Below are positions 23,867 to 31,882 of a DNA stretch of 64,000 nt, in pieces. Positions within the stretch are counted from its first letter, which is position 1; the number at the start of each line of letters is the position of its first letter. The DNA is from Roseomonas alba. GTDB taxonomy: Bacteria; Pseudomonadota; Alphaproteobacteria; Acetobacterales; Acetobacteraceae. The translations under genes and the position numbers were made by a program. The stretch covers positions 186,001 to 250,000 of the forward strand of contig NZ_JAHYBZ010000001.1 in the NCBI RefSeq assembly GCF_019430885.1, written 5' to 3'. The notes below the pieces were generated by a model. It was not told the DNA's origin. It made no database searches and worked only from the letters and a program-made list of their open reading frames with translations.

Positions 23867-24799
23867 TTACTTTGCCGGTGCGAGAGGCCGCGCCGGCATC
23901 GTCGCCTCGAGCCCCGACAGCAACCGCTCCAGCATCGCCCGGTCCGACGCCTCGAGCGGCCGCAGCGGCCGGCGTGGCGGGCCCATGTCATGACCGCGCA
24001 GCGCCAGCCCGCTATGCGCGACCCGGATGGTGCCGCAGCGCGATTGCATGTCGAAGATGGGGTATAGCGTCTCGAAATAGGCGAGCACCGCGCCGAAGTC
24101 GCGCGGTGCCTCATGGCCTAGCGCAAAGAGCCGGACGCATTCGCGCATCAGCACGTTGCAGCCGCCGGAGAACCACCCGTCGGCGCCGGCGGCGAAGCAC
24201 TCGGGCGCGATGGAATCCTTGCCGTTGAACACCGAGACGCTGTGCCCCGTCAGGTGGCGCACGGCGCTGATGCGGGCCGGATCGCCGGAACTCTCCTTCA
24301 CGAATGCGACGCTATCGAGTTCGGCAAGCCGCGCGATCACCTCGGGCTTGATGTCGGTGCCCGTCGTGGTCGGGTTGTTGTAGATGCCCAGGGGCACCGT
24401 GCTCGACCGGGCGATCGCTTCATAATGGCCGATGATCTCCGAATCGCGCAGTGGCCAATAGGTGATCGGCACCACCAGCACGGCATCCACGCCCTGGTCG
24501 GCGGCGTAGCGGGTCATGCGGATCGTCTCGGCCGTCGTCATGGCGCCGGTCCCGGCGACCAGCGGCACGCGACCGGCCACATGGCGCGCGGCGACCGCGA
24601 TGACGCGGCGCCGCTCCTCCTCCGAGAAGGAGCCGATGGCGCCGGTGGAACCGAACACCGTCAGCCCATGCATCCCGGCCTCGATATGCAGGTCGATCAG
24701 TTCCCGCAGACGGCCTTCGTCGACGACCTCCCCGTCTTCCGCCGTCGGCGTGACGAGAAAGGCGAACAGGCCGCGGAACTTGTTTGAAATGGCTTTCAT
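23867..24799 (-). CDS. Dihydrodipicolinate synthase / N-acetylneuraminate lyase family aldolase
   Basis: 310 residues, class I aldolase barrel. Seen: GLFAFLVTPTAEDGEVVDEGRL, FGSTGAIGSFSEEERRRV, the Tyr of GIYNNPTTTG, and the Schiff-base Lys in FVKESSGD. Such enzymes cleave or form pyruvate-linked substrates; here they may act in catabolism of an amino or sugar acid rather than lysine synthesis, because the gene is coupled (TGATG at 24797-24801) to a peptide-type binding protein gene. The substrate is not visible. It probably belongs to the transcript starting near 26397. Confidence 0.85.
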   Translation of the reverse strand: MKAISNKFRGLFAFLVTPTAEDGEVVDEGRLRELIDLHIEAGMHGLTVFGSTGAIGSFSEEERRRVIAVAARHVAGRVPLVAGTGAMTTAETIRMTRYAADQGVDAVLVVPITYWPLRDSEIIGHYEAIARSSTVPLGIYNNPTTTGTDIKPEVIARLAELDSVAFVKESSGDPARISAVRHLTGHSVSVFNGKDSIAPECFAAGADGWFSGGCNVLMRECVRLFALGHEAPRDFGAVLAYFETLYPIFDMQSRCGTIRVAHSGLALRGHDMGPPRRPLRPLEASDRAMLERLLSGLEATMPARPLAPAK

Positions 24800-26397
24800 C
24801 AGCGCTTCTCCACATTCCAGAACGCGAGCAGGGGCGATGCGACGAAGCCGGAGACATTGCTGCGATGGGCCACCGGCTTGAGGATCTGGCCCAGGGCGAC
24901 GAAGGGCACGACCTCGAGGTAGCGCTCCTGGATGGCATCGAGGGCGTGGCGGCGCTCCTCCGGCGTGGCAGCGTCGGCGAAGGCGACGCGGCGGCGCTCA
25001 AGCTCCTCATCGCAGGGCCAGCCGAACCAGTTGCGGCCGTCGCAGGCGCTGGCCAGCGCATAGTTGGTGATCGGGTTCGCCATGACGATGGACGGGTTGA
25101 TGGTGTGGAACACGTTCCAGCCATTCGGCGCCGTCGCCGGGTCGTCGCGCACGGAGCGGCGGCTGACCACGCCCGACCAGTCCATGGTCTGCAGATCCAC
25201 ATTGAAGCCGATGCTGCGCAGCAATTCGGCGCTGACCAGTGTCTCGGCATGGATCACCGGATAATCGGCCGGATCGAGCATCACCACGCGCTCGTTCCGG
25301 TAGCCCGCCGCCTGCAACGCCGCGCGGGCGGCGGCGAGGTTGGGGCGGGCAAAGGCCGCGAGCCCGGCCATGCTCTCGGACGGCGTGCCGCAGATGAAGA
25401 CGGAGGCGCAGTTTCGCTCATAGGTCGCGTTGCCGACCATGGCGGCCAGATGGTCGGTGCGGTCGACCGCCAGCAGCACGGCGCGGCGGATCGCCGGGTT
25501 GTTGAAGGGCGGCACCAGCGAGTTGAAGCGCAGCATGCCCTGCTGGCCCAGCGGATCGATCACCGTGAGCCTGACGCCGGCCTCGCGCTGGAGGACCGGC
25601 AGCAGGTCATAGGGGGCGTTCTCCAGCACATCGACCTCGCCGCGCGACAGGGCGGCCACGGCCGTGGCCGGGTCGGGCAGCATGGTCCATTCCACGACAT
25701 CGACCTTGGCCACGCGGCCCCCGGCCATGCCGTCCGCCGCTTCTTCGCGTGGCCGGTAATGCGGGTTGCGCCGGTAGATCACCCGCACGCCGGCAACATG
25801 CTCGGACGGGACATAGGCGAAAGGACCGGACCCCACGATCTCAGTGACCGCCTTGAACGGGTCGGTCACCGCCTCCCGCTCGCGCATGATGAAAAGCGGC
25901 GTGGTCGGATTGGCCAGCGTCTGCAGGAGCTGGCCGTAAGGCTGGCGGAGCTGGATGCGGAAGGTCCGGTCGTCCACCACTTCGATCGCCGCGACGCGGG
26001 AGAGCATCAGCCGGCCATCCGCGGCGCGGGCGCCCCAGCGGCGGATCGAGGGCACCACGTCCCGCGCGGTGACCGGCGCACCATCGCTGAAGGCGAGCCC
26101 TTCGCGCAGGGTGAAGGTCCAGCCGAGACGGTCGGGCGTGACGACATGGCGCTCGATCATCTGGGGCTGCGGCGTCAGGCTGGAATCGAGCGCGTAGAGC
26201 TGGTCATAGACCATCAGCGCATGCGCCTGGGTGAGCTGCGAGGTCGTCCAGAACGGGTCGAGCGCCCGGAGGTCGGCCTGCGGCACGACCCGCAACACGG
26301 TTTCGGCCATCGCGCCCGGCGCGCCGAGCAGTGCCCCGGCAAGCAAGGCGCCGCTGGCTGCTTTCCGAAGATGGGTCCGGAGGTGGCGAAGTGACAT
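24799..26397 (-). CDS. Peptide-type ABC transporter substrate-binding protein (SBP family 5), orphan
   Basis: 532 residues from ATG 26397 (the frame is open to 26442). A signal peptide runs to about AMAETV. Family 5 features: TVLRVVPQADLRALDPFWTTS, WTFTLREGLAFSDGAPVTARDVVPSIRRW, EIVGSGPFAYV and LRFNSLVPPFNNPAIRRAVLLAVDR. It binds peptides or other organic solutes in the periplasm. No permease or ATPase genes adjoin; instead an aldolase gene overlaps its end. The copies at 29755 and 63587 are relatives. Confidence 0.9.
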   Translation of the reverse strand: MSLRHLRTHLRKAASGALLAGALLGAPGAMAETVLRVVPQADLRALDPFWTTSQLTQAHALMVYDQLYALDSSLTPQPQMIERHVVTPDRLGWTFTLREGLAFSDGAPVTARDVVPSIRRWGARAADGRLMLSRVAAIEVVDDRTFRIQLRQPYGQLLQTLANPTTPLFIMREREAVTDPFKAVTEIVGSGPFAYVPSEHVAGVRVIYRRNPHYRPREEAADGMAGGRVAKVDVVEWTMLPDPATAVAALSRGEVDVLENAPYDLLPVLQREAGVRLTVIDPLGQQGMLRFNSLVPPFNNPAIRRAVLLAVDRTDHLAAMVGNATYERNCASVFICGTPSESMAGLAAFARPNLAAARAALQAAGYRNERVVMLDPADYPVIHAETLVSAELLRSIGFNVDLQTMDWSGVVSRRSVRDDPATAPNGWNVFHTINPSIVMANPITNYALASACDGRNWFGWPCDEELERRRVAFADAATPEERRHALDAIQERYLEVVPFVALGQILKPVAHRSNVSGFVASPLLAFWNVEKR

Positions 26398-26466
26398 TGT
26401 TGAGCCCCTGCTGACTGGTGCCGGCATCTTCTCCCCCGACACAGTCCGTCACGGTGCCGGTCCGAT

Positions 26467-26504
26467 GGAAGAACCACTCGGGCGGGGCGGAGGGGACCAG
26501 TTGG
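26467..26504 (-). promoter_or_regulatory. Candidate MocR-type operator upstream of the binding-protein/aldolase pair
   Basis: On the plus strand GGAA (26467-26470), ACCACTCG (26473-) and ACCAGTTG (26496-) keep the same spacing as at 27533 and 31405, with 23 bp between the two ACCA blocks. It lies ~70-105 bp before the gene start. Direct repeats of this kind are bound by MocR/GntR regulators; one is encoded at 31867. Confidence 0.6.
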
Positions 26505-26526
26505 CCTCGGAGACCGCTTGAAGCGT

Positions 26527-26595
26527 CCGGCACCGGCCCGCACCCCCACGCGGCCACCCGACGACAGGATGCTGAAAGGGGCCGGCCGGTGCCGG
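26527..26595. repeat. 12-bp perfect inverted repeat with 45-bp loop
   Basis: CCGGCACCGGCC (26527-26538) and GGCCGGTGCCGG (26584-26595). Together with the nested hairpin next to it, it fills the gap between the fpr stop and the binding-protein gene promoter. Confidence 0.5.
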
Positions 26596-26635
26596 AGACG
26601 GGGATGCGCCGAACGGCGCATTGGCACACCGTCTC
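26595..26635 (-). terminator. Nested stem-loop directly after the fpr stop
   Basis: Outer stem GAGACGG/CCGTCTC (26595-26601/26629-26635) encloses inner stem ATGCGCC/GGCGCAT (26604-26610/26615-26621). It ends at the base before the fpr stop codon (minus strand). No T-run, so possibly a rho-linked or attenuating structure. Confidence 0.5.
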
Positions 26636-27430
26636 TCAGCGCTCGGCGAAGGCCTTCTCGACCACATAGTGTCCGGGGACGGCGTTGCTGCCCTCGGTGA
26701 AGCCGCGCATCTCCAGCATGGCCTTGAGGTCGGCGAGCATCGCCTCGCTGCCGCAGATCATGACGCGGTCTTCGGCCGGCGAGAGGTCCGGCAGGCCGAG
26801 ATGCGCGGCCAGGCCGCCATCGCGGATCAGGTCGGTGATGCGGCCGCGGACGCGCGTGTCGTCGCGGGTGGCGTGCGGCAGGTAGCGCAGCCGGCCCTGA
26901 GTGAACTCACCCAGGAACTCGTCCTCCAGGATCCCGCGCGACAGCCAGTCCCGATAGGCGAAGTCGCCTTCATGGCGGCAGCCATGGGTGACCACCACGG
27001 TCTCGAAGCGTTCCAGCACCGCCGGGTCCTTCACCAGGCTGAGGAAGGGCGCGAGGCCCGTGCCGGTGGACAGCAGGTAGAGCCGTCGTCCCGGCAGCAG
27101 GTTGCCCGCCAGCAGCGTCCCCGTCGGCTTGCGCCCGAGGATGATGCGCTCGCCCGGCCGGATGGATTGGAGCCGTGAGGTCAGCGGCCCGTCAGGCATC
27201 TTGATGCTGAAGAACTCAAGCTGCTCCTCCCAGGCGGCGCTGGCGATGCTGTAGGCGCGCAGCAGAGGTTTGCCGCCAACCCGCAGGCCGAGCATGAGGA
27301 ACTGGCCACTGTCGAAGCGCAGCGAAGGCTCGCGCGTGCAGGTGAAGCTGAACAGCCGGTCGGTCCAGTGATGGACGCCAAGGATCTCGGCCTCGGTCAG
27401 CGACGGCGGCAGGGGGGACAGGCCGTCCAT
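26636..27430 (-). CDS. fpr: Ferredoxin--NADP+ reductase
   Basis: 264 residues from ATG 27430. FAD-binding part: FDSGQFLMLGLRVGGKPLLRAYSIASA (R-x-Y-S). NADP-binding part: LLSTGTGLAPFLSLVKDP, VVVTHGCRHEGDFAYRD and VMICGSEAMLADLKAML, with a conserved C-terminus (GHYVVEKAF). It moves electrons between NADP(H) and ferredoxin or flavodoxin. Its operator-like site matches those upstream of the binding proteins, which suggests co-regulation with the molybdopterin enzyme, whose electron supply or sink it could be (inference). Confidence 0.92.
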   Translation of the reverse strand: MDGLSPLPPSLTEAEILGVHHWTDRLFSFTCTREPSLRFDSGQFLMLGLRVGGKPLLRAYSIASAAWEEQLEFFSIKMPDGPLTSRLQSIRPGERIILGRKPTGTLLAGNLLPGRRLYLLSTGTGLAPFLSLVKDPAVLERFETVVVTHGCRHEGDFAYRDWLSRGILEDEFLGEFTQGRLRYLPHATRDDTRVRGRITDLIRDGGLAAHLGLPDLSPAEDRVMICGSEAMLADLKAMLEMRGFTEGSNAVPGHYVVEKAFAER

Positions 27431-27532
27431 CACGCGCCCCTGTCGATGCGCGGGCGGTGGAAAGAGCGGTTGGCTGGCATGGCGTCGACCCTGTGTTGGA
27501 CGGCGCCATGGAGTGATGAAAGTGGTCGCGAC

Positions 27533-27570
27533 GGAACGACCATTCAGGCGGGGCTGACAAGGCCACTTTT
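27533..27570 (-). promoter_or_regulatory. Candidate MocR-type operator upstream of fpr
   Basis: GGAA (27533-27536), ACCATTCA (27539-) and GCCACTTT (27562-) line up without gaps with the sites at 26467 and 31405; the 23-bp period is kept. The second block is the least conserved of the three. About 105-140 bp before the fpr start. Confidence 0.5.
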
Positions 27571-27665
27571 GGCGGATCCGCCAGCCCGGCGGTGCCTGGA
27601 AGTTCCCTGGAAGCACGCGAGCCGGCGTGTTTCCTGCGCCGGCGCGGTAGTGCCCAGGCCGGCGT

Positions 27666-29687
27666 TCAGGCGGCCGCTTCGACTTCCAGGAAGGTACTCT
27701 GATAGGTCGCCCCGGCCCCGATATCCGAGAGACGGTCAGAGCAGAGCATGTTCACCGTGCCCTCCACGGCCTCCGACGCCGGCCGCTGGCCGGGCACCAG
27801 GCAGATTCCGGGCCGGACGTCTTCGCTGACACGCAGATGCAGCCGTATCGCACCATGGTCGTTGAACAGGCGCACCACCTGGCCGTCGGTCAACTGGCGG
27901 CGCGCGGCGTCCTGCGGATGCAGCACGCAATGGGGCCGGCCCTCACGTTCGCGCAGGAAGCCGACGCCGGCGAAGGCCGTGTGCGGCTGGAAATAGGAGG
28001 GAGCGGTCAGCAGCCGCAGCGGCCAAGTGGCGGCGTCCTTCACCTCGGTCTCATCCGGCATCCAGTCGGGCATGGGCGATACGCCCTCGGCCTCCAGCGT
28101 CGCGGAGAAGATCTCAAGCCGCCCGGACGGGGTGCGGAAGGTCTGCCCGGGTGGCGGTGCGGCCTTGACCGGCCGGTGGTCGAGCAGCCGATCCGGATCG
28201 ACTTCGGCAACCGGGCCGGCGGCGCCGCGGAAGAACTCCTTCATGATGGCCTGCTCCGTCATGGTGAAGACCGGGTGGTCGACGCCCATGCGGCGCGCCA
28301 GCTCCTGCGCCAGGCGGACATTGGACCAGGCCTCGCCCTGCGGCGGCACGGCGGCAGAGGCGAATTGCATGTAGTAGCTGCCATAGCCGCGGTAGAAGTC
28401 CGCCGTTTCCAGATAGGTCGTCGCCGGCAGCACGATATCGGCATGGAGCGCCGTGTCGGTCATGAAGGGGTCGTGGACGACGGTGAACAGATCCTCCCGC
28501 GCCAGGCCCTGCCGCACGCGCGCGGCGTCCGGGCAGGTCACCGCGGGGTTGTTCGCGGCGACGAACAGCGCACGGATCGGCGGGTCGCGCATCTCCAGCA
28601 GGGCGCGGCCGAGCAGGCTCTGATTCACTGCCCGCGTGGCTGCAGAGCCCATCGGCTTGCGGACGAAGGAGAAGTCGAAATCCATCGACCCCGCGGTCAG
28701 CAGCAGCGCGCCGCCGCCGGGTCGGCCATAGGCGCCGGTCAGCGCCGGCAAGGTCACCACGGCGCGCAGCGCCTGCCCACCGCGCATGATGCGCGTCATT
28801 CCCTCGCCGACGCGGATGAAGGACCGCTTCGCGGCGCCGTACAGCGCGGCGAGCTTTTCGATATCCGCGACGGCAAGACCGGTGATCTCGGCCACCCGCT
28901 CCGGTGGGAAGCGGGGCAGCACCTCGGTGGCCCAGCGATCGAAGCCGAGCGTGTTGGCGTCGATATAGTCGCGGTCGAGCAGGCCGTCGCGCGCGAGGAT
29001 ATGCGCGATGCCGATGGCCAGCGCGGCATCGGTACCGATGCGGATGGGCAGGTGCCAATCCGCCTGTTGCGCCGTGCGGCTGCGGCGCGGGTCGATGACG
29101 ATCACCTTCACCCCGCGTTTGCGCGGCGCATCCAGTTTCGCCAAGAAATGGACGTTCACCGCCATCAGGTCGCAGCCCCAGGCGATGATCAGGTCGGAAT
29201 CGATCACCGATTCCGGATCAGCCCCGCCCACCGGGCCCAGCGTCATGTCCCAGGCCGTCTCGCAGCAGCTGTCGCATACCGTGCCGGCCTGCAGGCGGCT
29301 GCTGCCGAGCGCATGGAACAATCCGTTCGGCAGGTGCCGGTTGATCTGCCCCTGATGCGCCGAATAGGCATAGCCGAGCAGCGCGAGCGGTCCGGATTCG
29401 GCGATGATGGCCTTCCAGCGCGTCTCGATCTCATCCAGCGCCGCATCCCAGCCGATGGGTGCGAACTGGCCGCTGCCCTTGGGGCCAGTGCGGCGCAACG
29501 GGGTGGCGAGCCGGCCGGGCGCATGCACCAGCTCGGCATCGCGGTTGACCTTCGCGCAGGCGAAACCGGCCGTGTAGGGGTGTTCCGGATCGCCGGCGAC
29601 GCGGCGCACGCGCCCTTCTTCCACCTGCACCAGCAGGGAACACATGTCGGGGCAATCATGCGCGCAGACGACGCGGACGGTTTCCAT
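27666..29687 (-). CDS. Molybdopterin oxidoreductase (formate dehydrogenase/DMSO reductase superfamily)
   Basis: 673 residues. An N-terminal [4Fe-4S] site is seen in CAHDCPDMCSLLV with the fourth Cys in GFACAKVNRD. Further blocks are INRHLPNGLFHALGSS, AGTVCDSCCETAWDM (region of the Mo ligand), DLIIAWGCDLMAVNVHF and the C-terminal MopB_CT domain (HPQDAARRQLTDGQVVRLFNDHG). No Tat signal, so cytoplasmic. It transfers electrons or oxygen on an unknown substrate. It lies 67 bp after the binding protein gene at 29755, probably in one transcript with it. Confidence 0.88.
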   Translation of the reverse strand: METVRVVCAHDCPDMCSLLVQVEEGRVRRVAGDPEHPYTAGFACAKVNRDAELVHAPGRLATPLRRTGPKGSGQFAPIGWDAALDEIETRWKAIIAESGPLALLGYAYSAHQGQINRHLPNGLFHALGSSRLQAGTVCDSCCETAWDMTLGPVGGADPESVIDSDLIIAWGCDLMAVNVHFLAKLDAPRKRGVKVIVIDPRRSRTAQQADWHLPIRIGTDAALAIGIAHILARDGLLDRDYIDANTLGFDRWATEVLPRFPPERVAEITGLAVADIEKLAALYGAAKRSFIRVGEGMTRIMRGGQALRAVVTLPALTGAYGRPGGGALLLTAGSMDFDFSFVRKPMGSAATRAVNQSLLGRALLEMRDPPIRALFVAANNPAVTCPDAARVRQGLAREDLFTVVHDPFMTDTALHADIVLPATTYLETADFYRGYGSYYMQFASAAVPPQGEAWSNVRLAQELARRMGVDHPVFTMTEQAIMKEFFRGAAGPVAEVDPDRLLDHRPVKAAPPPGQTFRTPSGRLEIFSATLEAEGVSPMPDWMPDETEVKDAATWPLRLLTAPSYFQPHTAFAGVGFLREREGRPHCVLHPQDAARRQLTDGQVVRLFNDHGAIRLHLRVSEDVRPGICLVPGQRPASEAVEGTVNMLCSDRLSDIGAGATYQSTFLEVEAAA

Positions 29688-29754
29688 CGGTCGATTCCAG
29701 AGAGGTCATGTCGGAAGAGGAGAGGGTGGCGCGTACCGCGCCACCCCCGGCAGA

Positions 29755-31347
29755 TCAGCCGCGCCGGATGTTCCAGCCGAAGGGCGCGCAGCCTTCGACC
29801 AGCCCGGTCAGGTTGCTGCGATAGGCGGTCGGGATGCGGAAGACGCCGAGCGGCACGGCCGGCGCGTCAATGGCCACCACCTGCTGGATCTGGTCGGCCA
29901 GTTGCACGCGCTGGGCCTCCGTCTCGGCGGACAGCCATTGCGCTGTCAGGCGCTCGACCGGTTCGCTGGCATACCAGCCGAACCAGCCGCCGGCGCCCTG
30001 GCCACGGACATAGCCGCTGGTCGCCGGCGTGGTGATGCCGATCGCCTGCCACCAGGTGTGGAAGATGCTCCACCCGCCACGATCGACCGGTTCGCGGCTG
30101 GCGCGGCGCTGCAGCACCGTGCCCCAGTCGGTCTCCGCCAACTCCACATTCATGCCGAGTTGCTGGAGCAGGTTCGCGGTGATCTGGCCCATCGGCCGGA
30201 TCGTCGGGAAGTCGGCCGGGTTGATGATGACGACCTTCTCGCCGTTGTAGCCGCTCTCCTGCACCAGTTTCCGCGCCGCCTCGATCGAGGGGCTGTCGGA
30301 GAAGCGGTTGTTCGCCGGTGGCGTGCCATAGGGCGTGCCGCAAGGCAGGAAGGAATGGCAGAGCGTGTAGGAGGACGGATCATCGTTGGTGATCGCCGTC
30401 ATGTAGTCCTGCTGCCGCACCGCGGTCAGCACGGCGAGGCGCAGCTTGGCGTTATTGAACGGCGGCTGCAGGCTGTTGAAGCGGATCAACCCGACATAGC
30501 CATTCGGGTCGCCACCGCCGATGGTGATGCCGCTGGCCCGGCGCAGCAGCGGCACGGTGTCGGCCAGCGCTTGCTCCCACCAATCCACCTCGCCCTGGCG
30601 CAACGCAGCCAGGGCCGTGGCGCTGTCGGGGATCGCCTGCCATTCGAAGCGGTCGAAATGCACGACCTTGCCGCCCGAGGTGCGTTCCGGCGCCTCCTGC
30701 CGCGGCACGTAATCGGTGAAGCGCGCATAGACGGCGCGCTGCCCGGCAATGAACTCATCGGCGACGAAGCGATAGGGGCCGGAACCGACCATCTCGGTGA
30801 TCTGCGTGGTCGGGCTGATGGTCGCCAGCCGCTCCGGCATGATGAAGGGCACGTTGGTCGCCGGCTTGGCCAGCGCGTAGAGCATCAGCGGAAAGCGTTG
30901 CTTCAGGCGGATGGCGAAGGTCTTGTCGTCCTTCGCCTGCCATTCGTTGACCGCGGCCATCAGCAACTGGCCCAACGCATCCCGCGCGCCCCAGCGCTTG
31001 AGGCTGGCGACGCAGTCCACCGCGCGCACCGGGGTTCCATCGTGGAACTTCAGCCCGTCGCGCAGCGTGACCTCCCAGGTCAGGCCATCCTGCGACACGG
31101 TGTGGCCGGCCGCCATCTGGGGCAGCGGTTCGAATTTCGCATTCAGGCCGTAGAGCGTGTCGAACACGGCATAGCCGTGATTCTGCGTGCCGGCGGCGGT
31201 GGTGAAGATGGGATCAAGGATCGTCAGCCCCGCCTGCGGCACCAGGCGCAGGGTCCGGGCGGCCGCAGGCTGCGCCAGGCCCGGCCGGGCGAAGCCGGCG
31301 GCCGGCAACGCGGCGACGGCGGACAGGAAGGGGCGGCGTCGGATCAT
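29755..31347 (-). CDS. Peptide-type ABC transporter substrate-binding protein (SBP family 5), Tat signal, orphan
   Basis: 530 residues from ATG 31347. The N-terminus RRRPFLSAVAALPAAGFARPGLAQ fits a twin-arginine signal (RRxFL). Blocks shared with the protein at 24799: LRLVPQAGLTILDPIFTTA, LRDGLKFHDGTPVRAVDCVASLKRWGARDAL, EMVGSGPYRFV, IRFNSLQPPFNNAKLRLAVLTAV. Again no permease is nearby; a molybdopterin oxidoreductase gene follows. Export through Tat suggests folding, possibly with a cofactor, before transport. Confidence 0.9.
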   Translation of the reverse strand: MIRRRPFLSAVAALPAAGFARPGLAQPAAARTLRLVPQAGLTILDPIFTTAAGTQNHGYAVFDTLYGLNAKFEPLPQMAAGHTVSQDGLTWEVTLRDGLKFHDGTPVRAVDCVASLKRWGARDALGQLLMAAVNEWQAKDDKTFAIRLKQRFPLMLYALAKPATNVPFIMPERLATISPTTQITEMVGSGPYRFVADEFIAGQRAVYARFTDYVPRQEAPERTSGGKVVHFDRFEWQAIPDSATALAALRQGEVDWWEQALADTVPLLRRASGITIGGGDPNGYVGLIRFNSLQPPFNNAKLRLAVLTAVRQQDYMTAITNDDPSSYTLCHSFLPCGTPYGTPPANNRFSDSPSIEAARKLVQESGYNGEKVVIINPADFPTIRPMGQITANLLQQLGMNVELAETDWGTVLQRRASREPVDRGGWSIFHTWWQAIGITTPATSGYVRGQGAGGWFGWYASEPVERLTAQWLSAETEAQRVQLADQIQQVVAIDAPAVPLGVFRIPTAYRSNLTGLVEGCAPFGWNIRRG

Positions 31348-31404
31348 GCTACGAGGCTCCAGGGCGGGACAGCCCCGGATGCTCTCAGCCGCTGCCCCCA
31401 GGCC

Positions 31405-31442
31405 GGAAGGACCACTTGCCCGTCCGCGACAAGACCAGTTGC
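31405..31442. promoter_or_regulatory. Candidate MocR-type operator between binding protein and cupin genes
   Basis: GGAA (31405-31408), ACCACTTG (31411-) and ACCAGTTG (31434-), 23 bp apart, in the divergent gap between the genes starting at 31347 (minus) and 31511 (plus). It is the best conserved of the three sites and nearest to the MocR gene. Confidence 0.65.
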
Positions 31443-31510
31443 GTTCGCGGTTGCCGGCGCCCGGGGCGGCGCCGCTAAGCTCCCGCCACCAGCCGGGAGT
31501 TCCGCACCGC

Positions 31511-31882
31511 ATGCAGATGCCCTTCTTCACCCGATTTCCGGCCGAGCCCACGGGCGCGTTCCTGACGGCTCATCCGCGCGGCTTCACCGTGCTGGACGGG
31601 CCGCCCGAGGTGCGCAACTTCCGCTACCACTATCGGGAGGAAGGCGGCGTGCAGCTCGCCTCCGGCTTATGGGAGGCGACGCCGGGCGCCTGGCGCTTCC
31701 GCTTCGTCCATCAGGAGTTCTTCCACATGCTGTCCGGCCGGCTGGAACTCACCCCGGCGGATGGCGAGACGATGCTGCTGGGCCCGGGTACCGCCTTCGC
31801 GATCGAACCCGGCTTCGCCGGCACCTGGAGGGTGTTGGAGACGATGCGGAAGCTCTATGTCACGCGCTACGCCGAGAGTTGA
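31511..31882 (+). CDS. Cupin domain protein (EutQ-like cupin)
   Basis: 123 residues from ATG 31511, GGGAG upstream. Single cupin barrel: WEATPGAWRFRFVHQEFFHMLSGRLELTPADGETMLLGPGTAFAIEPGFAGTWRVLE, which fits the DUF861/cupin_3 form. Metal ligands are sparse. Such proteins bind or modify small acids. It diverges from the Tat-signal binding protein across a MocR-type operator, and its end overlaps by 16 bases the convergent MocR gene. Confidence 0.8.
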   Translation: MQMPFFTRFPAEPTGAFLTAHPRGFTVLDGPPEVRNFRYHYREEGGVQLASGLWEATPGAWRFRFVHQEFFHMLSGRLELTPADGETMLLGPGTAFAIEPGFAGTWRVLETMRKLYVTRYAES

